A stretch of DNA of 64,000 nt, taken from contig JAPUFB010000001.1 of the NCBI GenBank assembly GCA_027492255.1, positions 1 to 64,000 of the forward strand, in the 5' to 3' direction. Below are positions 40,500 through 50,171 of the stretch, one piece after another. The notes below the pieces were generated by a model that had not been told where the DNA came from, searched no databases, and saw only the letters and a program-made list of their open reading frames with translations. The stretch is from Candidatus Saccharimonadota bacterium (GTDB taxonomy: Bacteria > Patescibacteriota > Saccharimonadia > Saccharimonadales > Saccharimonadaceae). Every line of letters begins with the position of its first letter. The first letter of the stretch is position 1. The position numbers and the translations under genes were made by a program.

Positions 40500-43034
40500 C
40501 TACGTTTCTCCCCAATTTCGTCCGGTATGTACATCAACCTTGAGCGTGATACCCAGTTCAGGATAAATCTGCTCCATCGTTTCATCCAGAATTGTTGATA
40601 CAAGTTTGGCATTCTCAGCTGGGCATTCAACAAGAATCGAATCGTGAATCTGCAGGACTTGCCAGCCAAGCGTTTCGCTATCTTTGGGATGCAGTTTTTC
40701 TTCGACCCGAAGCATCGCCATCTTCATAAGATCAGCTTCGGTCCCCTGAATCGGCATGTTGGCTGCTTGGCGCTCTGCGCCTTGTCGAACAATAAAATTA
40801 CTCGAATGCACATCTGGTGTTGGTCGCTGACGGCCAAAATACGTCTCGACATACCCATCATGCTTTGCCTTATAAATTGTTGCGTCAATATATTTACGAA
40901 TTGGCGCACGCAGTCTAAAGTACTCGTCGATAAATACTTTTGCATCATGAAAACTCATGCCAGTTGCCGCCGCCAGTCCATGCGGGCTCATACCGTACAA
41001 CACGCCGAAATTAATCACTTTTGCATCGCGCCGTTGTCCCTTTGTCACCTCATCGAGTGGAATCTTATATACTTCACTCGCTGTTTTAGTATGAATGTCG
41101 ACACCACTATTGAAGTCAGTGATCATCTTTTGATCACCGGCGAGGGCCGCAGCAAGTCGCAGCTCAAACTGGCTGTAATCTGCGCTGACAAAAACATTGC
41201 CATCGCTCGGGATAAAGGCTTCACGAATACGCCGACCTATCTCGCTACGTACAGGGATATTTTGTAGATTTGGATCAGTTGAACTCAGCCGTCCAGTGGC
41301 AGCAATATCTTGATTAAATGTCGTATGTACCCTACCTTGTTCATCGGCCTGCAGTGGCAATGCTTCAACATAGGTATTTTGTAGTTTTGTTAGTTCTCGG
41401 TACTGTTCGATAAGTTCAATAATTGGATGAGAGCCCCGCAGCTTATCAAGCTCCTTCTGACCGGTTGAGTAACCAGTTTTGCCCTTCTTAATACCAAGGG
41501 TTGATAGGTGCAGGTTTACATACAATACTTCGGCAAGTTGGCTTGGGCTGGAAACGTTAAACTCATGCCCAACTAAGCCGTAGATGTCCTGCTGAATTTT
41601 GGCGATATCGTGTGTCAGTTCCTTGTTCATCGTGCCAAGAAAGGCACTATCAAGCACGATGCCACGCGCTTCCATGCGTACGAGCAGCGGAATAAGCGGA
41701 AGGTCAATTTCAAAAGCAACTTTTTTAAGCTTAGGCTTCTCGTCAAGCTTCTTCCTCTGTTCGAGGCTCAGCTCGCGGACGACCTCTATCGCAACAAGCG
41801 GATCAGTCACTTCAAGACCAAGAATATCACCAAGCTCTCGCGACTTACGAAGCGGGTCAAGCAAAAATGCCACGTGTCGGGTATCAAACGTTGTTTTTGG
41901 CAGCGCTATTTCATGCCGTAAGAGTTCGTGAAGAAACTTGTTTGCGCCATGAATAGTGATAGTTTCTAATCGGGCCTCCGCAAATTCCTGTTGAGTCAAT
42001 TCACTTACCGTACCTTTCTTGATTGAAACGTACACTGAATTATCATGCGGCCAGACTACTGCTTCAGTAGCTTTTGATAGAGCGTTCATATCTAGTTCGA
42101 CAAGTTTTGCGGGCAGAATAGTATACGCAGCTGACGACTCGTCAGTCGCCTCACCTGCCGACGCTCGCATATATTCCGGCAAATGTGCGAGCAAGCTTCT
42201 GAATTCAAGCCGTTTCAAAATAGTACGTAGCTCATTCGTATCTAGCTTCGTCACATCAAGTGCTTCTAGGTCAAGTTCAACCGGAGCATCAATCCACAGC
42301 TCGGCAACACTCTTAGACAAATACGCCGAACTCTTCCCGGCTTCAAGTTTTTTACGGAGCGAATCTTTAACTTCCCAAAGATTTTCATATATTGCATCCA
42401 ACGTTTCGTATTTCTGTAAAAGCTCTGTTGCTGTTTTCTCACCGACGCCCGGTACACCCGGAATATTGTCTGAGCTATCGCCTTTTAATGCCTTTAGGTC
42501 CAAGAATTGATCGACACGTATCCCGTATTTTGCCTCAAAACTTTCAGGCTTAAAAAGCTCGATATTGCTTAGTCCCTTTTTAAGCGCATAGACATGAGTA
42601 TTTGGTGCAATCGATTGCAGGGCATCAAGATCACTTGTGATGAGGCATGTTTCAAGGCCAGCCGCTTCAGCCTTCACGGCAAGCGTCGCCATGATATCAT
42701 CCGCTTCGTAATCATCTAGTTCATACAGCGGCCAGCCAAATGCCCCAAGTAGTTCATGTAAAATAGGTATCTGTTCGTAAAAATCTGGCGGGGCAGGCTT
42801 TCGACCCGCCTTGTACTCTGCGTATAATTCTTTACGCTTTCGGATATTGGTTTTAGGCTTATCCCATGCGACCGCCACATAATCAGGTTTTAGCTTTTTA
42901 AACATTTCGAGTGCCAAACTCGCAAACCCATACACACCGCCTGTCGGCGTGCCGTCCGCCGTCGAAAGATTCGGCATCGCATAGTACCCGCGATAAAAAA
43001 CACTTTTTCCATCAATGATCGCAAGTCGTTTCAT
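40500..43034 (-). CDS. polA: DNA polymerase I
   Basis: An 844-residue Pol I. Residues 1-290 are the 5'-nuclease (YYAMPNLSTADGTPTGGVYG, DDYEADDIMATL, GDSSDNIPGVPGVGEKTA). Residues about 300-450 are a degenerate 3'-5' exonuclease fold without the DxE motifs, so proofreading is absent. The polymerase has motif A VSADYSQFELRL, motif B RRDAKVINFGVLYG and motif C QIHDSILVE. It fills gaps and removes RNA primers. A TATACT box ends 6 nt before the ATG. Confidence 0.97.
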   Translation of the reverse strand: MKRLAIIDGKSVFYRGYYAMPNLSTADGTPTGGVYGFASLALEMFKKLKPDYVAVAWDKPKTNIRKRKELYAEYKAGRKPAPPDFYEQIPILHELLGAFGWPLYELDDYEADDIMATLAVKAEAAGLETCLITSDLDALQSIAPNTHVYALKKGLSNIELFKPESFEAKYGIRVDQFLDLKALKGDSSDNIPGVPGVGEKTATELLQKYETLDAIYENLWEVKDSLRKKLEAGKSSAYLSKSVAELWIDAPVELDLEALDVTKLDTNELRTILKRLEFRSLLAHLPEYMRASAGEATDESSAAYTILPAKLVELDMNALSKATEAVVWPHDNSVYVSIKKGTVSELTQQEFAEARLETITIHGANKFLHELLRHEIALPKTTFDTRHVAFLLDPLRKSRELGDILGLEVTDPLVAIEVVRELSLEQRKKLDEKPKLKKVAFEIDLPLIPLLVRMEARGIVLDSAFLGTMNKELTHDIAKIQQDIYGLVGHEFNVSSPSQLAEVLYVNLHLSTLGIKKGKTGYSTGQKELDKLRGSHPIIELIEQYRELTKLQNTYVEALPLQADEQGRVHTTFNQDIAATGRLSSTDPNLQNIPVRSEIGRRIREAFIPSDGNVFVSADYSQFELRLAAALAGDQKMITDFNSGVDIHTKTASEVYKIPLDEVTKGQRRDAKVINFGVLYGMSPHGLAAATGMSFHDAKVFIDEYFRLRAPIRKYIDATIYKAKHDGYVETYFGRQRPTPDVHSSNFIVRQGAERQAANMPIQGTEADLMKMAMLRVEEKLHPKDSETLGWQVLQIHDSILVECPAENAKLVSTILDETMEQIYPELGITLKVDVHTGRNWGET

Positions 43035-43040
43035 ACCTCT

Positions 43041-43046
43041 AGTATA
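43041..43046 (-). promoter_or_regulatory. polA -10 box
   Basis: TATACT on the minus strand, 6 nt before the polA ATG; the block through the first codons matches that of the NUDIX gene at 18481. Confidence 0.55.
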
Positions 43047-43084
43047 TCCTTGTCTGGGTGAAAGTTACATGTCACAAAAAATGC

Positions 43085-44422
43085 TCAATCAAAAAACGTG
43101 CCGATCTCTATACCTAGAAGTCCCGCCTTCGCCTTAATCGCTTGTAATGTTGCCGTCTGTATTTGACGGATGCGCTCCGGTTTAATATTGTATCGAGATG
43201 CGATATCTGCAAGTGTATGCTCGGTACCATCAGCGAGCCCATACCGGAGTTCTAAAATACGTCTGTTTCGCGCACCGAGACCTACCAGTAGCACGTCGAG
43301 AGCATCTCGCATAGCAAGAATGTTGATACGCTCGTCAACCTGGTCTACTCCCCTATCGAGCGTGTCTCCGAGTGTCATATTCCCATCATCAGATAGTTCC
43401 CTGTCGAGCGAATCGATCTGGTAGGTGTACCCAATAATAGTCTCAACCTCTTCGCGCGTTATCTCTAGAGCCTTTGCCATTTCATCATGACTTGGTATCC
43501 GATTCAGCTCTTCTATCATCGTACGACGAACTCTTGATAATTTTCTTACCCTCTCGAGTTTATTGATTGGGATATGAATAATTGATCCGTCATTATCGAT
43601 CCCTCGTACCAACGCCTGCCTAATCCACCAGGTAGCATAGGTTGAAAACTTAAAGCCTTTTTTATAATCGAACTTCTCAACGGCTCGAATTAATCCAAGA
43701 TTTCCTTCAGAAACAAGATCCGCAAAAGGGACGCCTCGGTATTTGTACCTTTTTGCATTGTTTACTACGAGGCGACGATTTGCCTCAATCATATGGTCTT
43801 TTGCGATTTTACCCTCTTCAACCATTTGCCATAATTCTTCTTCTGTAATGTTCTTCTTCTGGGCCGTTTCTGATTGCTGCCCGTTCAGGATCTCTTGGGC
43901 ATATAACCCAGCTTCAATCTGTTTTGCCAATGTAACTTCTTGGTCTGCGGACAGCAGTTCTCGTTTACCCATAGAACGGAGCATATCCTTGACGAGATCA
44001 TCCGACAAAGTAATTTCTCCCAACTCTTCTGCGAATATATCATCGTCAGTTCCTGCCTCAACAGCGGAAACAAGTTCAATGCTTTCGCTCACGGCAACAA
44101 GTGATGCACGTCCTAGCGCACTCGGTACTATTTTTGTTGGTCGAGATACCTCATGCTCGACACTGCTTGGTGCATCATAAGCATCCTCACCAAAACCTGC
44201 TACATAGAGGGCAAATGACGTGGCTATACCGTCGCTGAGCTGGGTGTATCGCCATCTCGCCTCGGTCAATGATGTAAGCCCTAACTTCTGCAGTCGCTCT
44301 GAGACCACACTCGCTGTGTACGGTTCTACCCCATCCGAATGACGCAACCACTCAAGCAATTTACCTGCATCGTCAAGCGACCAAGTCTCGACAGTCAACT
44401 GCTCATCTGTTGTATTGCTCAT
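43085..44422 (-). CDS. Second sigma-70 family factor with unique N-terminal extension
   Basis: A 445-residue sigma factor. Residues 1-130 are a non-sigma extension (acidic, with WSLDDAGKLLEWLRHSDG and ARWRYTQ) that may bind a regulator. Regions 2-4 follow: SMGKRELLSADQE (1.2), RYKYRGVPFADLVSEGNLGLIRAVEKFDYKKG (2.1-2.3), [13 protein letters not shown] (2.4), HIPINKLERV (3.0) and HTLADIASRYNIKPERIRQI (4.2). Compared with RpoD next door, region 2.4 has LVRG for ITRA and the 4.2 helix has KPER for TRER, so promoter preference may differ. An AAGGAT site precedes the ATG. Group 2 or 3 sigma factor. Confidence 0.88.
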   Translation of the reverse strand: MSNTTDEQLTVETWSLDDAGKLLEWLRHSDGVEPYTASVVSERLQKLGLTSLTEARWRYTQLSDGIATSFALYVAGFGEDAYDAPSSVEHEVSRPTKIVPSALGRASLVAVSESIELVSAVEAGTDDDIFAEELGEITLSDDLVKDMLRSMGKRELLSADQEVTLAKQIEAGLYAQEILNGQQSETAQKKNITEEELWQMVEEGKIAKDHMIEANRRLVVNNAKRYKYRGVPFADLVSEGNLGLIRAVEKFDYKKGFKFSTYATWWIRQALVRGIDNDGSIIHIPINKLERVRKLSRVRRTMIEELNRIPSHDEMAKALEITREEVETIIGYTYQIDSLDRELSDDGNMTLGDTLDRGVDQVDERINILAMRDALDVLLVGLGARNRRILELRYGLADGTEHTLADIASRYNIKPERIRQIQTATLQAIKAKAGLLGIEIGTFFD

Positions 44423-44555
44423 TCATATCCTTATATTTTTAGGTTTTACAAATCATATCCTCTCAGAGGTGGATATGCAAGCATGAGCAAATACAGCTTA
44501 CTGACTGTAGTAGCCAGATACTACATGAACATATACCACAGGTCTTGCCCAAAGG

Positions 44556-45563
44556 TTACTGTAAATATTCGTACAGTTTCTTCGCATCTTTGTGTTTGCG
44601 AAGTTTTGCGAGGGCTTTTGCCTCAATCTGCCTAATACGCTCACGTGTGACTGAAAATTCCTGCCCAACTTCTTCGAGTGTATGGTTTTTTCCGTCATCA
44701 AGCCCAAAACGCATTTTGACGATTTTTTGCTCACGCTCTGTCAAGGCACTTAATATATCGGCAACCTGCTCCTTCAAAAGCTGTCCGGCTGCTGCGTCCA
44801 TTGGACTTGGCGCGTCTTCGTCTTCAATAAAATCACCAAGGACTGACTCACCGTCCTCATCGCCATCACGACCGACGCCTGCATCGAGCGAATGAATATC
44901 TTGCTTAATCTTCATGACATATTCAACTTTTTCCGGCTCCATCTCAAGTTCTTTCGCAAGTTCTTCGATCGATGGCTCACGGTTTAATTCTTGTGTCATG
45001 CGGCGCTGCGTACGAAGTAGTTTATTGATGGTTTCAACCATGTGAACCGGAATACGAATCGTTCGCGCTTGGTCGGCAATTGCACGGGTGATCGCTTGGC
45101 GGATCCACCAGGTAGCATAGGTCGAAAACTTAAATCCTTTATCTGGATCGAATTTTTCAACTGCGCGGAGCAGTCCCGTATTGCCTTCTTGAATCAAATC
45201 AAGAAAATCAAGTCCGCGCCCAGAATAACGTTTTGCAATCGAAACAACTAACCGCATATTTGCTTCAGCCATCTTATCTTTCGCCCGCTTATCTCCAGCA
45301 ACAACTTTTTGAGCGAGCTCGAGCTCTTCTTCTGCATTGAGCAGTGGGATTTTTCCTATTTCACGTAAATAAAGACGCACCGAGTCGTCAGATACCTCAT
45401 CAAAATATTTCTCCGGTTGATCACCTTGCCAATTCTCAACATCGATATCATCTTCCTCAAGCTCTGCAACCTCTGGTTCATCATCAATAACGACATCGTC
45501 GAGGGCAACCGTATCATCGTCGTCTTTAAGTATGCTATCGTCTTCGTCTATATCTTTTGCCAT
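44556..45563 (-). CDS. rpoD: Primary sigma factor RpoD
   Basis: A 335-residue sigma-70. The N-terminus (1-60) is an acidic Asp/Glu stretch instead of full region 1.1; regions 1.2 to 4.2 are complete ([66 protein letters not shown]). It should recognise the TTGACA/TATAAT boxes seen throughout the window. AGGAGG precedes the ATG, 6 nt after the dnaG stop, giving the conserved dnaG-rpoD pair. Confidence 0.97.
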   Translation of the reverse strand: MAKDIDEDDSILKDDDDTVALDDVVIDDEPEVAELEEDDIDVENWQGDQPEKYFDEVSDDSVRLYLREIGKIPLLNAEEELELAQKVVAGDKRAKDKMAEANMRLVVSIAKRYSGRGLDFLDLIQEGNTGLLRAVEKFDPDKGFKFSTYATWWIRQAITRAIADQARTIRIPVHMVETINKLLRTQRRMTQELNREPSIEELAKELEMEPEKVEYVMKIKQDIHSLDAGVGRDGDEDGESVLGDFIEDEDAPSPMDAAAGQLLKEQVADILSALTEREQKIVKMRFGLDDGKNHTLEEVGQEFSVTRERIRQIEAKALAKLRKHKDAKKLYEYLQ

Positions 45564-45569
45564 AAGAAC

Positions 45570-47315
45570 CTATTCCTCCTTAATAAGGGCGTTGAGTGCG
45601 CTCCGCAGTCGTGCGGCCTCGCTCTCGTTATGAGTCGACTCCGCTTCACGGAGTTTCTCAGTTAATCGTTGTTTTTGCTTGCCTTTATGTTGGCGTTTTA
45701 TCTGTTTAACGAGGTTGACAGCTTCAACAAGTCTTTCTTGACCACTAAGGGTGCTGTAACGGGCCTCAGCCTTTAACAATACTATTTTAACATAGGTATC
45801 AATTTCCTGCAATTCGTCAGGGATACGTGATTCAAGTGTTTTATCCCGTGTTGACACAAGATATCCAAATAGCGCCTGCCGCTCAACATCCGCAAAATAT
45901 TCTGCCCCAAGCTGTTTCGCGACATCGATCGCTCCATCTTCGCAGGTCATAAGGGCCAATAGATAGTCTTGCTGTATTGCATCATGATCATCGATCTCAA
46001 ACTCAATCGGTTTTACTGCTCGCAAGCGTGTCTCATTCTTCTGTCCTTCGATGAGCTGATCGAACCGTTTCTCAATCGCACTCCTTGACGCACCCGTTTT
46101 TTGACTTAAAAGATCAAAGTAATGTTCACGCTCAACTGGATCGCTTATTGCGCGAAGTAATTGAAGTGCTTCAGTAGTGAGCTGTCGTTTACCTGTTGCT
46201 GTTTTTACATCATTGCGAGTTTCATATTGGTCAATAACCCACTCAATTGCTGGCTGGGTTGAAGCAATCGCGTCCTTCCATAAATGAACATCGTGTTGGA
46301 TAAGTTCGTCCGGATCCTTAAAGTCGCTCGGTAGTGAAATAATACTCAGCTCAACTCCAACGCGCTGTGCAATACCAATTGCCCGTTCCGTCGCAGCAAT
46401 GCCAGCTTTATCACCGTCAAAACATAGTCGAATATCGCTTGTTAAACGGCTGAGGGTTTTTAAATGGGATTCCGTCATAGCAGTACCTGCCGTCGCAACA
46501 ACCTGCCGTACACCGGCCTGATGTGAACTCACCACATCAAGATTCCCCTCCACAATAACAACATGGTCATTGGTACGAACGGCTTCTTTCGCCTGAAAAA
46601 GCCCGAATACATGACGTCCTTTGTCATAGAGAAGCGTCTGGGGTGTATTGAGATATTTTGGCGCGTTCTCAACCGCTCCCACGATACGCCCCGTAAAGCC
46701 AATAATCTGACCCTGGCTGTCACTGAGTGGGATCATCATACGCTCTCGAAAGATATCTGTCCCCCGTGACCCGATAAGTCCCGCATCACTCAGGTCGCGC
46801 ATCTCGTATTTTTGTAATAAATACTCTCGCAAGTCTTCCGATTCATTTGAGGCATACCCGATACGGAAGTCGACAACAGCCGAACGATCAAGACCACGGG
46901 ACTTAACGTATGCCACGGCTTTTGAATCTTTGTAGAGTTTGCGCTGAAAATATGTTGCTGCCCGCTCGTTGATCTCCAATAATTTCTTTTTCTTCGCAGC
47001 AAACTCCCGCGAACTATCCGTATCATACATACTGAGATCAACACCTGCTTTTCGAGCCAAATGTTCAAGCGCCGCGCGAAAATCTAGCCCCTCTACCATC
47101 ATGACGAATGTAAATATATCACCGCCTTGATTTGAGCTGAAATCATGCCAAATACCCTTATCTGGACTGACAAAAAAACTCGGTGTTTTTTCGCCCGAAA
47201 ACGGACTTAGCCCCTTCCAGTTGCGGCCTGCCCGTTTGAGTTGAACATATTCACCGACGACATCTTCGATCGCGAGTCGCGACCGAACTTCCTCTTTTGC
47301 ATCTCCCGAAGTCAT
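45570..47315 (-). CDS. dnaG: DNA primase DnaG with degenerate zinc ribbon
   Basis: A 581-residue primase from ATG 47315, chosen because it is 7 nt after a TACAAT box. The N-terminal CHC2 ribbon fold is recognisable (GLSPFSGEKTPSFFVSPDKG, then HDFSSNQGGD) but the four zinc ligands, normally Cys-His-Cys-Cys, are Ser37, Ser40, Asp58 and Ser61. The RNA-polymerase core has the TOPRIM residues in VIVEGNLD and LCFDGDKAG. The C-terminus ends in a helicase-binding-type helical region rich in Lys/Glu. It makes primers for replication. Loss of zinc ligands may change template selection. Confidence 0.95.
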   Translation of the reverse strand: MTSGDAKEEVRSRLAIEDVVGEYVQLKRAGRNWKGLSPFSGEKTPSFFVSPDKGIWHDFSSNQGGDIFTFVMMVEGLDFRAALEHLARKAGVDLSMYDTDSSREFAAKKKKLLEINERAATYFQRKLYKDSKAVAYVKSRGLDRSAVVDFRIGYASNESEDLREYLLQKYEMRDLSDAGLIGSRGTDIFRERMMIPLSDSQGQIIGFTGRIVGAVENAPKYLNTPQTLLYDKGRHVFGLFQAKEAVRTNDHVVIVEGNLDVVSSHQAGVRQVVATAGTAMTESHLKTLSRLTSDIRLCFDGDKAGIAATERAIGIAQRVGVELSIISLPSDFKDPDELIQHDVHLWKDAIASTQPAIEWVIDQYETRNDVKTATGKRQLTTEALQLLRAISDPVEREHYFDLLSQKTGASRSAIEKRFDQLIEGQKNETRLRAVKPIEFEIDDHDAIQQDYLLALMTCEDGAIDVAKQLGAEYFADVERQALFGYLVSTRDKTLESRIPDELQEIDTYVKIVLLKAEARYSTLSGQERLVEAVNLVKQIKRQHKGKQKQRLTEKLREAESTHNESEAARLRSALNALIKEE

Positions 47316-47322
47316 CATTCTT

Positions 47323-47328
47323 ATTGTA
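47323..47328 (-). promoter_or_regulatory. dnaG-rpoD -10 box
   Basis: TGTTACAAT on the minus strand (extended -10; TACAAT at 47328-47323), 7 nt before ATG 47315 and 4 nt before ATG 47318. Confidence 0.6.
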
Positions 47329-47444
47329 ACACCCCTGACCACAGTTACTCATCTTGCAAGGATCGCTTTACGATGTATTGCAAACTGTCTTAATAATTAC
47401 GCGTGATTCTACTCTTATGAAGTCCCTTGTGCTTAAATAGAAGT

Positions 47445-48017
47445 ATGGATCCTTCATTTCAAGGCATGATGGCGCCGACGCCACAAAAAACTGCCGGCTC
47501 ACCGCGCTCTCGGCTCATAAAACTCGTTATTAGCTGCGTAGTAGCCCTTATCCTATTGTGTATCGGTATTTTTATATTTAGCGCACTAACTGCTGGACCG
47601 CGCGAAGATAGTGCTCGTCTCACCTACCGGCTTGAGTCGCTCTCAAAACTAGTCGCTGATGCACAAAATAGTATTAGTGACGACACCCTGAGTAAGGCGA
47701 ATACTGAAGTAGGCAGCGTCCTCCTTTCTGATATTGCGACTTTGACGCCACTTCTCCCAAAGAAAGCTACTGATACACTCGGCAAACGACTATTAAAAGA
47801 GGAGGCGATTACTTCCGTTCAATCAGAACTCACTGCCGCAAAACAGCGCAGTCAATTTGATCAAACGTATCGCACGACACTTTCAGAGAAAATCAATGAT
47901 ACCCTCGCGCTCGCTGAGAGTATTAAAACCGCTACTGCAAAAAAATCAGTACAAACTGCCCTTTCAGCGTTGATTTCACACCTCGAAACGAATAAGACAG
48001 CCTTAGCGCAACACTAA
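47445..48017 (+). CDS. Single-pass membrane protein with helical extracellular domain
   Basis: A 190-residue protein from ATG 47445: cytoplasmic Pro/Ser-rich start with basic residues, one membrane helix (about 25-48), then about 140 residues of helical sequence with Ser, Thr, Lys and Ala (TYRLESLSKLV, IATLTPLLPKKA). No family known. Divergent from dnaG. Confidence 0.65.
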   Translation: MDPSFQGMMAPTPQKTAGSPRSRLIKLVISCVVALILLCIGIFIFSALTAGPREDSARLTYRLESLSKLVADAQNSISDDTLSKANTEVGSVLLSDIATLTPLLPKKATDTLGKRLLKEEAITSVQSELTAAKQRSQFDQTYRTTLSEKINDTLALAESIKTATAKKSVQTALSALISHLETNKTALAQH

Positions 48018-48032
48018 ATCATACCCGCTACC

Positions 48033-48368
48033 CTAAGAACCCTGCTTCACGAGTTCGTAGCTATGGCGTATGAAATCCATAAGTTCATCATCAGAAACCT
48101 GACCTGTGCAAATGATCGTATTCCAGTGTTTTTTATTGAGATGATACCCAGGTAAAACGGTTTCGTATTTTTCGCGCAGAAGCTCTGCAAGTTGCGGATC
48201 ACATTTAAGACTCAATCGTACCGGCATAGATGTTTCATCAATGATTGCAAACATCTTTCCCTCAGTCGATGCAAGTTTATATACGGCGATATTCTCACCA
48301 AAAGGATAGTCTTTGATGCTTGTCGGCATTTCAAGTACCATTGTTTCAATATCTTCTCTGCGTGTCAT
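48033..48368 (-). CDS. MmcQ/YjbR family protein
   Basis: A 111-residue protein of the MmcQ/YjbR family (double-wing DNA-binding-like fold): YPFGENIAVYKL, LKCDPQLAELLR, PGYHLNKKHWNTI and DELMDFIRHSYELV. Function of the family is poorly defined. ATG 48368 follows GTGGAG in the end of the CapA-like gene and begins 1 nt after it, so the two are co-translated. Confidence 0.85.
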   Translation of the reverse strand: MTRREDIETMVLEMPTSIKDYPFGENIAVYKLASTEGKMFAIIDETSMPVRLSLKCDPQLAELLREKYETVLPGYHLNKKHWNTIICTGQVSDDELMDFIRHSYELVKQGS

Positions 48369-48369
48369 A

Positions 48370-49590
48370 TTATTCTCCACTATTCATTCCTGATAATCCT
48401 TTGATGGTAGTGTCCCAGTTCATGCGCTGCTTAATACTTATAAGCTCTGCATCCGTAGCGGCATGCGTAAGTTTTCCATCATTACGACTGCCCAGTATAG
48501 AGAAATGATACTGAAGTGGCAATTTCTTGAGACCCTGCTCAGCAGCTTTCTGTAAGCAATCGTCGACGTAGGCACTACATGTTTCTCCAAGTGCGAGCCA
48601 TTTATCAATATCAGGTGCATCATGCGCGTTCACGCTAACGTTCATGTTAATAATCGCACTCCTGGTCACTTCAAGTCCGCTCTGCTGATCAAAGATAAAG
48701 TTACCCATACTATAGACGATAAGTTTTCCGTTATACGCCTCTGTACTTTGTACCCAATGCGGATGATCTCCGAGCACGACATCTGCCCCACCATCAATCA
48801 TGGCATGGTAGAGCGAGGTTTTAATCTCATCAGGTGCGGCTTTATATTCGGCACCGCTATGCGGCATCGCGACAACGTTAAAGAGCGGTGAATATTTCGC
48901 AATCACCGCAATCGAATGCGCACTCGGCGTTTTAAACACGCCGTGGTATCCACACCAGACCATAGGTAATTTTCCTTGTTTCGTCACACCATCGCTCATC
49001 GTCACATGCGCTGGCACTGCGAGCACATTGCACAAGTTTTCGTAATCCTCTGGGTCATAGCTCCCAAAATACTGCATACCATTTTCATCAAGATGCCGTT
49101 TTGTTTCCGTGAAACCCTCAGCTCCCTGGTTATCACTATGGTTATTCGCAAGCGTAAAGCCAGTAAACCATTTCTTTGCTTCTGGAAGATAAGCAGGCGA
49201 GCAGTCAAACTTGAGATACGTATCTTCTTCGGCCGAACTCACCTTCTTATTATCAGTAAGTGGGCACTCCATATTCGCAAACCACGCATCGTATGTACTA
49301 CGATCAAACCCACTAAGACCAGAAAAAGGATAGGCATACTTGAGTGGACTTATCGACGACCAGTCGTTGATATAGCGACCCCAATAGACATCTCCCATCA
49401 CAAGCATCTTACTTTCGATGACTGTGGGTGTCGGGATAGGTTTCTCATCTACTATCTGTTGGGCTTGTGTTGAGATTATTGGACGAGGCCACCACAGATA
49501 TACACAGCCTACTCCTACAGCTAAAAGTAATCCTACTCCCGCCCATATACGTCTCACCTTTTTCTCTCGTCTATGATCGAGTTGCAGCAT
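48370..49590 (-). CDS. CapA family metallophosphatase-like exported protein
   Basis: A 406-residue membrane-anchored protein (helix about 14-34, short Thr/Pro-rich stalk), then the PGA_cap/CapA domain of calcineurin-like fold: MGDVYWGR, ANMECPLTD, TLANNHSDNQG, GYHGVF, PHSGAEY, GDHPHWVQ and YSMGNFIFD. CapA proteins work in poly-gamma-glutamate or capsule synthesis, but many homologues act in other envelope processes. No CapB/C genes are near, so the substrate is uncertain. Confidence 0.85.
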   Translation of the reverse strand: MLQLDHRREKKVRRIWAGVGLLLAVGVGCVYLWWPRPIISTQAQQIVDEKPIPTPTVIESKMLVMGDVYWGRYINDWSSISPLKYAYPFSGLSGFDRSTYDAWFANMECPLTDNKKVSSAEEDTYLKFDCSPAYLPEAKKWFTGFTLANNHSDNQGAEGFTETKRHLDENGMQYFGSYDPEDYENLCNVLAVPAHVTMSDGVTKQGKLPMVWCGYHGVFKTPSAHSIAVIAKYSPLFNVVAMPHSGAEYKAAPDEIKTSLYHAMIDGGADVVLGDHPHWVQSTEAYNGKLIVYSMGNFIFDQQSGLEVTRSAIINMNVSVNAHDAPDIDKWLALGETCSAYVDDCLQKAAEQGLKKLPLQYHFSILGSRNDGKLTHAATDAELISIKQRMNWDTTIKGLSGMNSGE

Positions 49591-49602
49591 ATCTGTACCC
49601 TA

Positions 49603-50154
49603 CTATGATTCCTTCACAGTAACATTTTTTAGGTAATACCTGAGTTCTTCGATACTTCCTCGAATATCTGCAAGTGCTCGATGGGTTTCAGGCTTTGCGA
49701 ATTTCTTACGGTACTTTCCCTCAAAAACAACTTTCCACGCCGTGACATCGAGCATTCGATAGTGAAGTCGCGCATCAAGCCGCTTCCATTCGTTGACTAT
49801 AAACCGCCTGTCTTGATGAATTGAGTTACCTGCCAATATAACTGGCTCATCTTGCGTAAAATGTGTATCAATAAAGGTAAGTAGTTCGTTTTCAACCACG
49901 CGACCGTTCTTTGCCGCTTCTGACATATTTTGAGTTATAAGAGCATCACGCGTTGCGCGATTATCTTCCCAGAATTTTCCTATCATCTGTCTTTTAACGA
50001 GTGCTGGTCCAACTTTTTTGATTGCCTCATACGTCGCAATTTCTTTGAAATTCCAATCCGTCACAATCACAGCAACCTCAAGAATCCGATCATTCAAAGG
50101 ATCCAGGCCTGTCATCTCAAGATCCATCCACAGCAATTTCTTTGGCTTCGTCAT
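49603..50154 (-). CDS. orn: Oligoribonuclease
   Basis: A 183-residue DEDDh exonuclease: WMDLEMTGLD (Asp/Glu pair, residues 11-13), HFTQDEPVILAGNSIHQDRRF, and HRALADIRGS with the catalytic His and Asp near 158-163. It degrades 2-5 nt RNAs, completing decay by RNase J and PNPase. A TATACT box ends 6 nt before the ATG. CapA-like gene follows after 12 nt. Confidence 0.95.
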   Translation of the reverse strand: MTKPKKLLWMDLEMTGLDPLNDRILEVAVIVTDWNFKEIATYEAIKKVGPALVKRQMIGKFWEDNRATRDALITQNMSEAAKNGRVVENELLTFIDTHFTQDEPVILAGNSIHQDRRFIVNEWKRLDARLHYRMLDVTAWKVVFEGKYRKKFAKPETHRALADIRGSIEELRYYLKNVTVKES

Positions 50155-50160
50155 AGATTT

Positions 50161-50166
50161 AGTATA
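50161..50166 (-). promoter_or_regulatory. orn -10 box
   Basis: TGTATACT on the minus strand, 6 nt before the ATG at 50154. Confidence 0.55.
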
Positions 50167-50171
50167 CAGCT

